51,216 nucleotides of DNA from an uncultured Anaeroplasma sp. (GTDB taxonomy: Bacteria; Bacillota_I; Bacilli_A; Acholeplasmatales; Anaeroplasmataceae): positions 1 through 51,216 of the forward strand of contig CAKQBG010000007.1 in the NCBI GenBank assembly GCA_934216145.1, read 5' to 3'. Shown here piece by piece: positions 27,678 to 34,845 of this stretch. Each line of letters starts with the position of its first letter. Position 1 is the first letter of the stretch. The position numbers and the translations under genes were made by a program. The notes under the pieces are model-generated. The model worked only from the letters and a program-made list of their open reading frames with translations, was not told the DNA's origin and ran no database searches.

Positions 27678-27840
27678 CGTTTTCCTCCAACACACTAATT
27701 ATGGGGTTATATTTTTTAATTAGCTTTCTCTTAAATGATATAAGTTCATCTTTTGTTATAAATTTATCTTTATGCATTTGATTTAGAAGAAGACATGCAA
27801 ATCTATATTTTATTTCACCTTCAATTTGTTTATGAAGCAT
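27661..27840 (-). CDS. Small SHOCT-like protein preceding the recombinase
   Basis: A 59-residue ORF (MLHKQIEGEIKYRFACLLL..., then FITKDELISFKRKLIKKYNP) overlapping the recombinase start by 17 bases. It has an AAGGAG ribosome site about ten bases before its ATG. Small proteins of this layout (an amphipathic helix, then a GxIT/FIT-x-x-E-turn-helix like SHOCT domains) are commonly found just before tandem large serine recombinases in Firmicutes mobile elements. The role is unknown. It is intact although its partner is decayed. Confidence 0.6.
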   Translation of the reverse strand: MLHKQIEGEIKYRFACLLLNQMHKDKFITKDELISFKRKLIKKYNPIISVLEENDEKDN

Positions 27841-27995
27841 AATAAAAAAACTCCTTAAAGCTGTGTCTATCTATCACTCTAAAGAGGCTTAAAGTCAAGT
27901 TGTATCGAAAAGGTGCTGCATTAAATTTTATTGTGTCTTAAAACTAATTCATTCCTAAGTATCAATAATGTTCTAACAGATATTACCCATAATTC

Positions 27996-28024
27996 TTGAT
28001 TTTTCTCTCATTTTATGGTATATT
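27996..28024 (+). promoter_or_regulatory. Predicted promoter of fic, overlapped by the 47-bp repeat
   Basis: TTGATT (27996-28001), 17-base spacer, TATATT (28019-28024). The CTCTCA arm of the repeat falls in the spacer and the TGAGAG arm covers the start codon region, a typical repressor-operator position. The 200 bases before it (27841-28044) contain no gene. Confidence 0.5.
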
Positions 28025-28051
28025 TTACGAGAAAGGAGTTAAATATGAGAG
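28005..28051 (+). repeat. 47-bp CTCTCA...TGAGAG repeat, copy 1
   Basis: CTCTCA and TGAGAG, inverted to each other, are 35 bases apart; the inside includes TTTTACGAGAAA. Copy 2 at 29098-29144 has the same length, the same ends and about 36 of 47 identical bases. Copy 1 spans the fic promoter and start codon. Confidence 0.75.
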
Positions 28052-29094
28052 AATTTGATTATAGTAAATTAAAAGATAGATTATGGAATAATGAGATTCT
28101 AATTAAGGTTGCAAATATCCATGAAGCTAAAGGAAGACAAGAACTCTATTTAGTTCAAAAACCTGAGGAATTAAATAGATTAGTAGAGATTGCTAAAATA
28201 CAAAGTACTGAAGCAAGTAATGCAATAGAAGGAATTAGAACAACATACTCAAGATTAAAACAACTTGTTAGTGAAAAAACTACACCAAAAAATAGAAATG
28301 AAAAAGAAATAGCCGGATATAGAGATGCTCTATCTGTTATACATGATAGTTTTGAATATATTCCGTTAACCCCTAATTATATTTTGCAACTTCATTCAAT
28401 TTTATGTTCTCATAATGATGAAGTTAATTATGGCGGTAAATATAAAAATGTCCAAAATTACATAAGCGCTACTGATGAAAATGGGAATAGTTTCACATTA
28501 TTTACCCCACTTTCTCCATTTGAAACACCTATGGCAATGCAAAATTTGTGTGATGAATATAACAAAGCAATAGAAAAAAGAGATGTTGAGCCTCTTGTAT
28601 TAATTCCTGTTTTTGTTCATGATTTTTTATGCATACATCCATTTAATGATGGAAACGGAAGAATGTCTAGATTGCTTACAACCTTACTTTTATATAGAAG
28701 TGGATATTATGTTGGTAAATATATATCTTTAGAAGCAAAGATATCTAAAATAAAAGATTTATATTATAATGCTTTATTTGAATCTCAAAAAGGATGGTAT
28801 GAAGGTAATGATGATCCTACGCCTTTTGTCAAATATTTATTAAGTATTATTGAGATGGCATATGAAGATTTTGAAGATAGGGTAAAACTTATATCTAAGA
28901 AGGCATCAGCATATGAATTAGTAGATAATGCTATAAAAAAGAAACTTGGAAAAGTTACAAAATCAGATGTTGCGGAACTATGTCCAAGTCTATCTATTAG
29001 CGCTATTGAAAAAGCAATCGCTAAAATGGTAGAAGAAGGAAGACTTGAGAAAATGGGTTCTGGTAAAACAACATATTATGTGGTTAAACTATAG
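28045..29094 (+). CDS. Fic family protein (class II, self-inhibited AMP-transferase type)
   Basis: The 349-residue protein has an N-terminal Fic_N domain with the inhibitory-helix motif SxxxEG (SNAIEG, about residues 61-66), the Fic core with the complete motif HPFNDGNGRMSR (His198 catalytic), and a C-terminal winged-helix region (about 290-349). Fic enzymes usually transfer AMP from ATP to hydroxyl side chains; class II members carry their own inhibitory helix. The target is unknown. Start is at 28045 after AAAGGAG; an open frame from 28015 has no ribosome site. The C-terminal winged helix could bind the 47-bp repeats that flank the gene. Lysine is mostly AAA, while the host genes use AAG often, which suggests a different origin. 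Confidence 0.9.
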   Translation: MREFDYSKLKDRLWNNEILIKVANIHEAKGRQELYLVQKPEELNRLVEIAKIQSTEASNAIEGIRTTYSRLKQLVSEKTTPKNRNEKEIAGYRDALSVIHDSFEYIPLTPNYILQLHSILCSHNDEVNYGGKYKNVQNYISATDENGNSFTLFTPLSPFETPMAMQNLCDEYNKAIEKRDVEPLVLIPVFVHDFLCIHPFNDGNGRMSRLLTTLLLYRSGYYVGKYISLEAKISKIKDLYYNALFESQKGWYEGNDDPTPFVKYLLSIIEMAYEDFEDRVKLISKKASAYELVDNAIKKKLGKVTKSDVAELCPSLSISAIEKAIAKMVEEGRLEKMGSGKTTYYVVKL

Positions 29095-29097
29095 TTA

Positions 29098-29144
29098 CTC
29101 TCATTTTGTAAGCTGTTTTACGAGAAAAGACTAAGATGTGAGAG
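29098..29144 (+). repeat. 47-bp CTCTCA...TGAGAG repeat, copy 2
   Basis: Begins four bases after the fic stop codon. It keeps the ends and the central TTTTACGAGAAA of copy 1 but has lost the TATATT -10 box and the GGAGT ribosome site. Confidence 0.75.
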
Positions 29145-29184
29145 AAAGAACGATGTTGTATTAAATAGATATGGTATTTTTTTC

Positions 29185-29243
29185 TTGTATCAAATTTGTA
29201 ATTCATACTTAAGCGTCACATTTGTCACACCAGTCACATGTCC
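29185..29243 (+). repeat. GTCAC-rich direct repeat, copy A
   Basis: Starts TTGTATCAAATTTG, continues through CATACTTAAGCGTCAC and holds three GTCACA units at 29215, 29224 and 29233, exactly nine bases apart. Homologous to 30275-30325. It lies in the leader of the Fic-like gene. Confidence 0.7.
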
Positions 29244-29302
29244 CTTGGCATATATACCTATAAAAATGGCTTTAGAGGGCGGAAATTACTGCAAGATTAA
29301 AT

Positions 29303-30172
29303 TTGATTCCTTATGATGGTTCAATTGAAATAAAAGATAGAGACGGTAAAAAATATATTTATATTAGAAAGCGTGTTTTAGGACGTAATACATCAACATA
29401 TGTTGATTCTTATTCTGATGAATTGTTTGCTTCTATATCTAAATTATTAAAAGATGCTAAAGAATATAAAAAGCAAATAAGAAAAATAAATAAAGAACTA
29501 GCAAAATTAGGCTATAGTGGTCAAGAATTATCTTCTAGAGTATTATTAAATATCGATTTTGCTAGAGCTAATATGAAATCAAATATTTATAATCAAGCCA
29601 TTCTTGAAGGCATAGCCACTACATTTCCAGATACCGAAACAATTATTGAAAATGGAAAGGTTACTGGAATGACCGCATCTGATGTTCAAAAAATATTAAA
29701 TTTAAAGCATGCTTGGGAATTTATTATGGATAAGGATGTCGTTGCATCCAAATCAAGTTATTCGATATTGTGTTATATTGCTGGCCTTGTGAATGAAGGA
29801 TTTTATACTTATGGCGGTAGAATTAGATGTGTTCCAGTAACAATTGGAGGAACAAGTTATATTCCACCTATGCCTATAGAATTTGTTGTTAAAGAAAAAA
29901 TAGAAGAAATATTGAATAAAAATGAAGAACCAGTTGATATAGCTATTGAATTGTGTTTGTATTGTATGAAAACACAAATTTTTAATGACGGAAACAAAAG
30001 GGCTTCGGTAATTTTTGCAAATCATTTTTTAATTTCAAATGGTGAAGGATTATTAGTGATCCCAGAAAATAAAGTTTCAGAATTTAAAAAAATGATGGTT
30101 GCCTATTATGAAGATAGAGATAATGGTGAAATATTAGAATTTATGAAAAAATATTGTTGGAAAAAATTTTGA
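29303..30172 (+). CDS. Fic/Doc-like protein with His-to-Gln in the active motif
   Basis: A 289-residue protein: N-terminal basic strand-rich part (about 1-40), helical middle (about 45-130), and a Fic/Doc-type core with QIFNDGNKRAS at about 225-235. The loop glycine, asparagine, lysine and arginine of a Doc-type HxFxxGNKR motif are kept, but the His position is Gln225, so normal AMP or phosphate transfer is unlikely; it could bind nucleotides, act as an antagonist or use another chemistry. The start is weak: TTG at 29303 with no clear ribosome site (AGAGGGCGG is about 18 bases off); an ATT at 29285 is an alternative. Lysine codons are mostly AAA, as in fic. Confidence 0.75.
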   Translation: MIPYDGSIEIKDRDGKKYIYIRKRVLGRNTSTYVDSYSDELFASISKLLKDAKEYKKQIRKINKELAKLGYSGQELSSRVLLNIDFARANMKSNIYNQAILEGIATTFPDTETIIENGKVTGMTASDVQKILNLKHAWEFIMDKDVVASKSSYSILCYIAGLVNEGFYTYGGRIRCVPVTIGGTSYIPPMPIEFVVKEKIEEILNKNEEPVDIAIELCLYCMKTQIFNDGNKRASVIFANHFLISNGEGLLVIPENKVSEFKKMMVAYYEDRDNGEILEFMKKYCWKKF

Positions 30173-30243
30173 TAGGGTGCAAATAACTATTATTTGATAA
30201 CAAATGCACCCCATAAAGCATCAAGCCAAATTAATTTTGATGC
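30173..30243 (+). other. Two adjacent stem-loops after the Fic-like gene
   Basis: GGGTGCA (30175-30181) pairs with TGCACCC (30205-30211), and GCATCAA (30218-30224) pairs with TTGATGC (30237-30243). Neither has a T run directly after it. The stretch 30173-30480 has no gene; besides these it holds GTCAC repeat copy B and the right outer repeat. Confidence 0.6.
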
Positions 30244-30274
30244 ATTGTATCAAAATTGTTTTAAAATATTTTTA

Positions 30275-30325
30275 TTGTATAAAATATGCATACATACCTA
30301 AGTGTCACGCCTGCCATGTGTCATA
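30275..30325 (+). repeat. GTCAC-rich direct repeat, copy B
   Basis: Starts TTGTATAAAATATG, continues CATACCTAAGTGTCAC and then GCCTGCCATGTGTCAT, a diverged form of the GTCAC units of copy A, 1090 bases downstream of it. Confidence 0.65.
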
Positions 30326-30406
30326 AAGGCAAATAGCTAAAAGTATGAATAAAAGGTGCGTCTTAGGTTTAAAAAGGTGCAAAGTATCAAGTTTACTTAC
30401 CTTTCA

Positions 30407-30496
30407 CATTAGAGTTAAGTATAGCTGATACGTAAGTATTGGCTATTTTCTTTTCTAGGTATAAATACTGCAAATATTAAATAATTTATAAGGTAC
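30407..30496 (+). repeat. Outer direct repeat, right copy (attR-like)
   Basis: Repeats the sequence after tRNA-Cys from CATTAGAG onward, including a complete terminator: TAGCTGATAC (30422-30431), GTAA loop, GTATTGGCTA (30436-30445), T-rich tail. No tRNA sequence precedes it. Confidence 0.85.
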
Positions 30497-30726
30497 GATG
30501 TAAAATATGTGGTAAAACTCATGCAGTATTACCTGACTTTATTGTTCTATATTTACATGATCCACTATTAAGTTTGTTAGAATTAGTAGTAAAATCATTA
30601 AGAGGTTTAGACTATTATTATGCTAAACTTAAAAATAAAATATTAAATAAATGGAAACCAATTCTTCGTAGCTTAGGAGTAACATTAGAGCATGAATTAA
30701 AAGAATTGTTTTTTTTATTCTGCTAA
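30481..30726 (+). pseudogene. Fragment with a CxxCGKTHAVLP zinc-ribbon start (DUF6431-like)
   Basis: An open stretch of 81 codons without a start codon or ribosome site, beginning right after the right outer repeat. It reads YKVRCKICGKTHAVLPDFI, a Cys-pair motif I associate with DUF6431-type proteins found in transposase-like loci. The remaining part is a helical Leu/Lys-rich segment. The N-terminal start is missing, so I treat it as a remnant. Family name is moderate confidence. Confidence 0.55.
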
Positions 30727-30850
30727 ATTTAAAATGTGTTTTATGCAAATTTATCGAAAGAAATATTTTTTTAAATAATGAATCCAAATAACGTGGCATT
30801 TGAGTCTTTTTTATTCTTCTATATAATGAGCTTGTTAAGTATTCATTAAT

Positions 30851-31249
30851 ATGAATTTAAAATGGATTAGTGAAATGTTTAAGGTAGAAGAAGAGGATAG
30901 AAGAGCTTTTTTCTACAATTGATGATTCTATTAGAAATGGCTCTAGGATATACTTTGCATTAGAAAATAATAAGCAGTTAGATGTTTAATGTTATGTATA
31001 ATTGATGATGAGAACTATGAATTATGTAAATATGCTTCAATAGGTGAGGTGAAGGAAACTGGAAATTTAGTATTAGAGAATGCTTTAAATGATGCTAAAG
31101 GATTTGCTAAAAGAATATTTATTGCTACTAATACAAAATGTAAGGCAACTGTACATCTATATGAGAAATTTGGATTTAAATTATTTAAATCTGATGAAAA
31201 GTTTGGCTTTGATAGAGTAAATCTTCTTTATGAAAAATATTTAAATTAA
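30851..31249 (+). pseudogene. GNAT-type acetyltransferase, frameshifted
   Basis: Reading from ATG 30851 gives NLKWISEMFKVEEEDRRAFF, then the frame changes near 30914 to STIDDSIRNGSRIYFALENN, stops at about 30988, and continues in another frame from 30989 as LCIIDDENYELCKY ... VLENALNDAKGFAKRIFIAT ... TVHLYEKFGFKLF. The last part is the characteristic GNAT C-terminal (acetyl-CoA binding helix and LYEKFGF strand). At least two frame changes break it. The 120 bases before it contain nothing recognised. Confidence 0.7.
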
Positions 31250-31282
31250 TAAGAATTTATTATTTGACATATTTAATATATT

Positions 31283-31543
31283 TTGAAATTTGATATTAAT
31301 TGTGTAGCTCATGATGGACAATATATTGCGTTAAAGGAAAATAATTCAGTAAAAATTTATTTAGCTAAAGGTTCTAAATTAACAGTAAATATGCCATATA
31401 GTAGTGGTGTTACACTTAATGGAGAGGCAGTAGAATTAGTAGATAATAATTTAGTATATACTGCGCTTACTGATATTGAAATAGTTATTACAGGTTCTGC
31501 TGGAAATTCTTATATTACATCAATCACAGTAGTTAAAGAATAA
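31283..31543 (+). pseudogene. Fragment of an extracellular beta-rich domain
   Basis: An 86-codon open stretch with only a TTG start and no ribosome site. It is rich in short strands (IYLAKGSKLTVNM, GVTLNGEAVEL, IEIVITGSAGNSYITSITVV), like the C-terminal all-beta domains appended to pectinase-type secreted enzymes. No signal peptide. Since the next gene is a pectin-type hydrolase, it may be the tail of a lost secreted enzyme; this is inference. Confidence 0.4.
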
Positions 31544-31562
31544 AACAATTAAAATATTATAT

Positions 31563-31604
31563 AAGACATCAATTTATTATGTGATATGATTGATGTCTTT
31601 TTTT
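31563..31604 (+). terminator. Terminator after the extracellular-domain fragment
   Basis: AAGACATCAA (31563-31572) pairs perfectly with TTGATGTCTT (31590-31599), followed by a T run. Confidence 0.8.
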
Positions 31605-31670
31605 CTTAAACTATTTTCTGAGATTTTTATTAATGGTATAATATAAAGGCTAATGAATTGAGGAAGTTGT

Positions 31671-33404
31671 ATGAAAAAAATATTTTTGGGAATATTATCA
31701 ATAATTAGTATTATTATTTTATCAGCTTGTAGTGATAATATTAGATTTGAAATTAGTGATAATATTGAAATTGAATTAAGTCAATATAATAAGGATTATG
31801 ATTATAGTAATTATGTTAGGTGCTATCAAAATGATGTAGAGGTAGAATATAATGAATTATCATTTACAACTATTGATAATCCTATAGTTAATATCTATAG
31901 TATTTTTGTTTCTTATAAAAACGAGAAAAAGGAATTTAAAATTAATATTGTTAATTCTTTAATTAAGGTTAATATTAATATTTATTATGGTGCTGAAAAA
32001 AGAAACTATAATTTGATAAAAGGAAAAGGATTAAATAGCTTAAATTTAGATGATAATTATACTATGAATAATAAAGAGGTTTTAGCTATTAGTGGATATT
32101 ATAAAGAATATTCATATAAGAATAAGGTAGAATTAAATGAACCAATTAATAATGATATGGATATTTATGCTAAATGTATTTATAGTGATAATAGTATTAT
32201 TAATAAGAATGATTCAAGCTCTATTATTAATAATTTAAATAATTATATTAATAAGCTTATTACTAATACCTCAAGCTATATTCCAAGCTGGAATAAAGAA
32301 GGCTTTAAGGGAAGATGGAATTATATTGATGGTGTATTTTTAAACTCAATTATTAATCTTTATAAGGAAACTAATAATGAAGATTATAAGAATTTTGTTA
32401 TAAAATATGTTAATTATTATATTGATAAGAATGGTAATTTTATTAATCCTGAGGGAAAAGGTAGCGGATATCGTGACGGTGAGCTAGATAGTGTTTGTGA
32501 ATCAAGAATTTTATTTGATTTATATGATTATACTAATGATTCTAGATATTTAAAGGCTATTAATAATACTTATCAATCATTAAATAAGGTTCCTAAAGCT
32601 TTGGGTACTAATAATTATTATCATAAGGAAAGCTATTCAAATCAAATTTGGCTTGATGGTATGTATATGTATATTCCATTTTTAGCTAGGTATGCTAAAA
32701 TGATTAATAATAGTAGTATTTTTGATGATATTAAAGGACAATATGAATATATTAGAAATAATATGTTTGATGAGGATAAATCTCTTTATTATCATGGTCA
32801 TGATACAACTAAATCTATATTTTGGGCTAATAGTAATACTGGAAATAGTGAATCATTTTGGCTTAGAAGTAATGGTTGGTTTATTGTTTCATTAGTTGAT
32901 GTTTTAGAGTATTATCCTAATGGTAGTAATAAAAATTATTTAATTAGCTTATTAAAAGAAGCAATTGATGGTATTTTACTATATCAGGATGAAAGAAGTA
33001 GTATGTTTTATCAATTAGTTGATAAAGGACCTACTTTATATTTTGTTAATGGTAGTTATTTAAATAGTTTAAATAATAGTAACTATAAAGGAGATTCATC
33101 TATTAAGAATTATTTAGAATCATCTGGTTCAGCAATGGTTGCTTATAGTTTGATGAAGGCCTCAAGACTTGGCTATATTAATGGTAACTATATGGAAAAG
33201 GGAAGATATACTTTTGAAGGTATATATAATTATAGCTTTAAGAATTTATCATTAGGTAATATTTGTATTACTGCAGGATTAGGTCCTTCAGATAGATTAT
33301 ATCGTGATGGTAGTATTGCTTATTATTTAGCTGAAGAGGTTGGAAATGATGATGCAAAGGGAGTAGGACCATTTATTATGGCATTTATTGAATATGATAT
33401 ATAA
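31671..33404 (+). CDS. Lipoprotein, glycoside hydrolase family 105/88-like (unsaturated rhamnogalacturonyl hydrolase type)
   Basis: The 577-residue protein starts with a lipoprotein signal peptide (LSAC lipobox, Cys20), so it is anchored outside the cell. Residues about 25-185 form a strand-rich N-terminal region; about 200-577 match the alpha6/alpha6 barrel of GH105/GH88: GRWNYIDGVFLNSI, QIWLDGMYMYIPFLARYAK, SFWLRSNGWFIVSLVDVL and SSGSAMVAYSLMKA. The Asp of YIDG and WLDG are the likely catalytic pair. The family hydrates and splits unsaturated galacturonic or glucuronic acid from oligosaccharides made by pectin or glycosaminoglycan lyases; the exact substrate is unknown. A TATAAT box lies at 31637-31642. 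It overlaps the next gene by 11 bases. Confidence 0.82.
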   Translation: MKKIFLGILSIISIIILSACSDNIRFEISDNIEIELSQYNKDYDYSNYVRCYQNDVEVEYNELSFTTIDNPIVNIYSIFVSYKNEKKEFKINIVNSLIKVNINIYYGAEKRNYNLIKGKGLNSLNLDDNYTMNNKEVLAISGYYKEYSYKNKVELNEPINNDMDIYAKCIYSDNSIINKNDSSSIINNLNNYINKLITNTSSYIPSWNKEGFKGRWNYIDGVFLNSIINLYKETNNEDYKNFVIKYVNYYIDKNGNFINPEGKGSGYRDGELDSVCESRILFDLYDYTNDSRYLKAINNTYQSLNKVPKALGTNNYYHKESYSNQIWLDGMYMYIPFLARYAKMINNSSIFDDIKGQYEYIRNNMFDEDKSLYYHGHDTTKSIFWANSNTGNSESFWLRSNGWFIVSLVDVLEYYPNGSNKNYLISLLKEAIDGILLYQDERSSMFYQLVDKGPTLYFVNGSYLNSLNNSNYKGDSSIKNYLESSGSAMVAYSLMKASRLGYINGNYMEKGRYTFEGIYNYSFKNLSLGNICITAGLGPSDRLYRDGSIAYYLAEEVGNDDAKGVGPFIMAFIEYDI

Positions 33405-33945
33405 GGAAAGATGTTTTTGGTGTAATTTAAATAATCCTAAATATATTGAATATCATGATAATGAATGGGGTAAAGGTAACTTTAGTGATGAATATTTATA
33501 TCAAATGCTTATTTTAGAATCATTTCAGGCTGGTTTATCATGGGAATGTGTTTTAAATAAAAGAGAAGCTTTTTTAGAGGCTTATGATAATTTTGATATT
33601 AATAAGGTTATTAATTATGATGAAAATAAAATGCTTGAATTGGTTAATAATAAGAGTATTATTAGAAATAAGCTTAAGATAAAAAGTAGTATTAAAAATT
33701 CTATTATTTTTAATTCTATTGTTAAAGAATATGGCTCTTTTTATAATTATTTAAGATTGTTTTGGGATGGTAAGGTTATTTATGAGAATGATAAAACTAC
33801 TTCCTACTTAAGTGATGATATTTCTAAGGATTTATATTCAAGAGGAATGAGATTTGTTGGTTCTACTATTATTTATTCATATTTACAAGCAATTGGAGTG
33901 ATTAATTCTCATATGAAAAAATGTTATTTATTTGTGGAGGTATAA
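33394..33945 (+). CDS. tag: DNA-3-methyladenine glycosylase I
   Basis: Removes 3-methyladenine from alkylated DNA. The 183-residue protein shows RCFWCN near the N-terminus, YHDNEWG, the SFQAGLSWECVLNKREAF helix-turn, and the C-terminal INSHxxxC; the first Cys with the late His and Cys form the Tag zinc site. ATG 33394 (or in-frame TTG 33388) lies inside the end of the GH105 gene; no ribosome site is visible, so translation is probably coupled to that gene. Confidence 0.93.
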   Translation: MIYKERCFWCNLNNPKYIEYHDNEWGKGNFSDEYLYQMLILESFQAGLSWECVLNKREAFLEAYDNFDINKVINYDENKMLELVNNKSIIRNKLKIKSSIKNSIIFNSIVKEYGSFYNYLRLFWDGKVIYENDKTTSYLSDDISKDLYSRGMRFVGSTIIYSYLQAIGVINSHMKKCYLFVEV

Positions 33946-34752
33946 ATGGAAAAGATAATATCTAATTATCATACACATACCTATAGATGTGGACATGCGC
34001 TAGGTAGTGATGAATCATTTGTTAAGGCAGCTATTGAGTATGGTATAAAGAATTTAGGATTTAGTGATCATATTTCTTTTAAAGGTCTATCATTTCCTAA
34101 GATGAGACAGGATAGAGATATGCTTGATGATTATCTTAATTCTATTAATAATCTTAAGGAAAAGTATAAGGATGTTATTGATATTAAAATAGGTTTTGAG
34201 GCTGAATATATTGAGGAATTTTTAGATGATTATAGAGATTTATTAAATAGTCATAAAATAGATTATTTAATATGTGGTCAGCATTGTGTTATAAAGAATA
34301 ATGAGCAGGTTTGGTATAATAGAAATTATCATGATGAAAAAACTATTATTTCTTATACTGATATGGTTATTAAGGCTATGAAAAGTGGATTATTTAAATA
34401 TATTGCTCATCCTGATTTATTTATGAACGGATATCAAATTTGGGATGATGCTGCAATTAGAGAAAGTAAAAGAATAATTGAGGCCTCAATAGAATATAAT
34501 GTACCGCTTGAGATTAATGTTTCTGGATTAAGATTTCATAAAGGTAAAAATAAAAGAAATAAAGAGGGAAGATTAATAGAAAATATGTATCCCTATGATG
34601 ATTTTTGGGCACTTGTTGGAGAGTATAATGCTTTAGGAATTATTGGTGTTGATGCTCATAGAGCTGAGGATTTTTTAGATGGCGTTATCGAAGAAGCAAT
34701 TAATATTGCGAAAAAATATAATATTAGTTTAGTCGAAAAGTTGGATTTTTAG
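33946..34752 (+). CDS. PHP-domain phosphatase (histidinol-phosphatase HisK-like)
   Basis: The 268-residue protein has the PHP metal-site pattern: NYHTHTYRCGHA at the start, GFSDH (about 37-41), a GFEAEY Glu, CGQHC, IAHPD and GVDAHR near the end. Monofunctional histidinol-phosphate phosphatases (HisJ/HisK type) look like this, but there are no his genes here, so another phosphoester substrate is possible. Its ATG follows the tag stop with no gap (TAAATG) after GGAGG, so tag and this gene are one transcript. Confidence 0.8.
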   Translation: MEKIISNYHTHTYRCGHALGSDESFVKAAIEYGIKNLGFSDHISFKGLSFPKMRQDRDMLDDYLNSINNLKEKYKDVIDIKIGFEAEYIEEFLDDYRDLLNSHKIDYLICGQHCVIKNNEQVWYNRNYHDEKTIISYTDMVIKAMKSGLFKYIAHPDLFMNGYQIWDDAAIRESKRIIEASIEYNVPLEINVSGLRFHKGKNKRNKEGRLIENMYPYDDFWALVGEYNALGIIGVDAHRAEDFLDGVIEEAINIAKKYNISLVEKLDF

Positions 34753-34783
34753 TTTTATTGAATAAAATAACAGATTCAATTTG

Positions 34784-34812
34784 TTGTAAATATAGCATAT
34801 TTGATATATAAT
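34784..34812 (+). promoter_or_regulatory. Sigma-A-type promoter of dxs
   Basis: TTGTAA (34784-34789), 17-base spacer, TATAAT (34807-34812). Confidence 0.65.
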
Positions 34813-34845
34813 TAAAAGTAATGAAATTATAGGTATGGTGATAAA

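Noticed and set aside
27273..27695. Two short minus-strand ORFs (69 and 66 codons) as separate genes
   Set aside because: They are wrong-frame readings across the decayed serine recombinase; the correct-frame segments match the recombinase N-terminus and zinc ribbon.
29753..30025. Minus-strand ORF of 90 codons inside the Fic-like gene
   Set aside because: Phe/Tyr/Asn-rich antisense translation of an AT-rich gene; no ribosome site.
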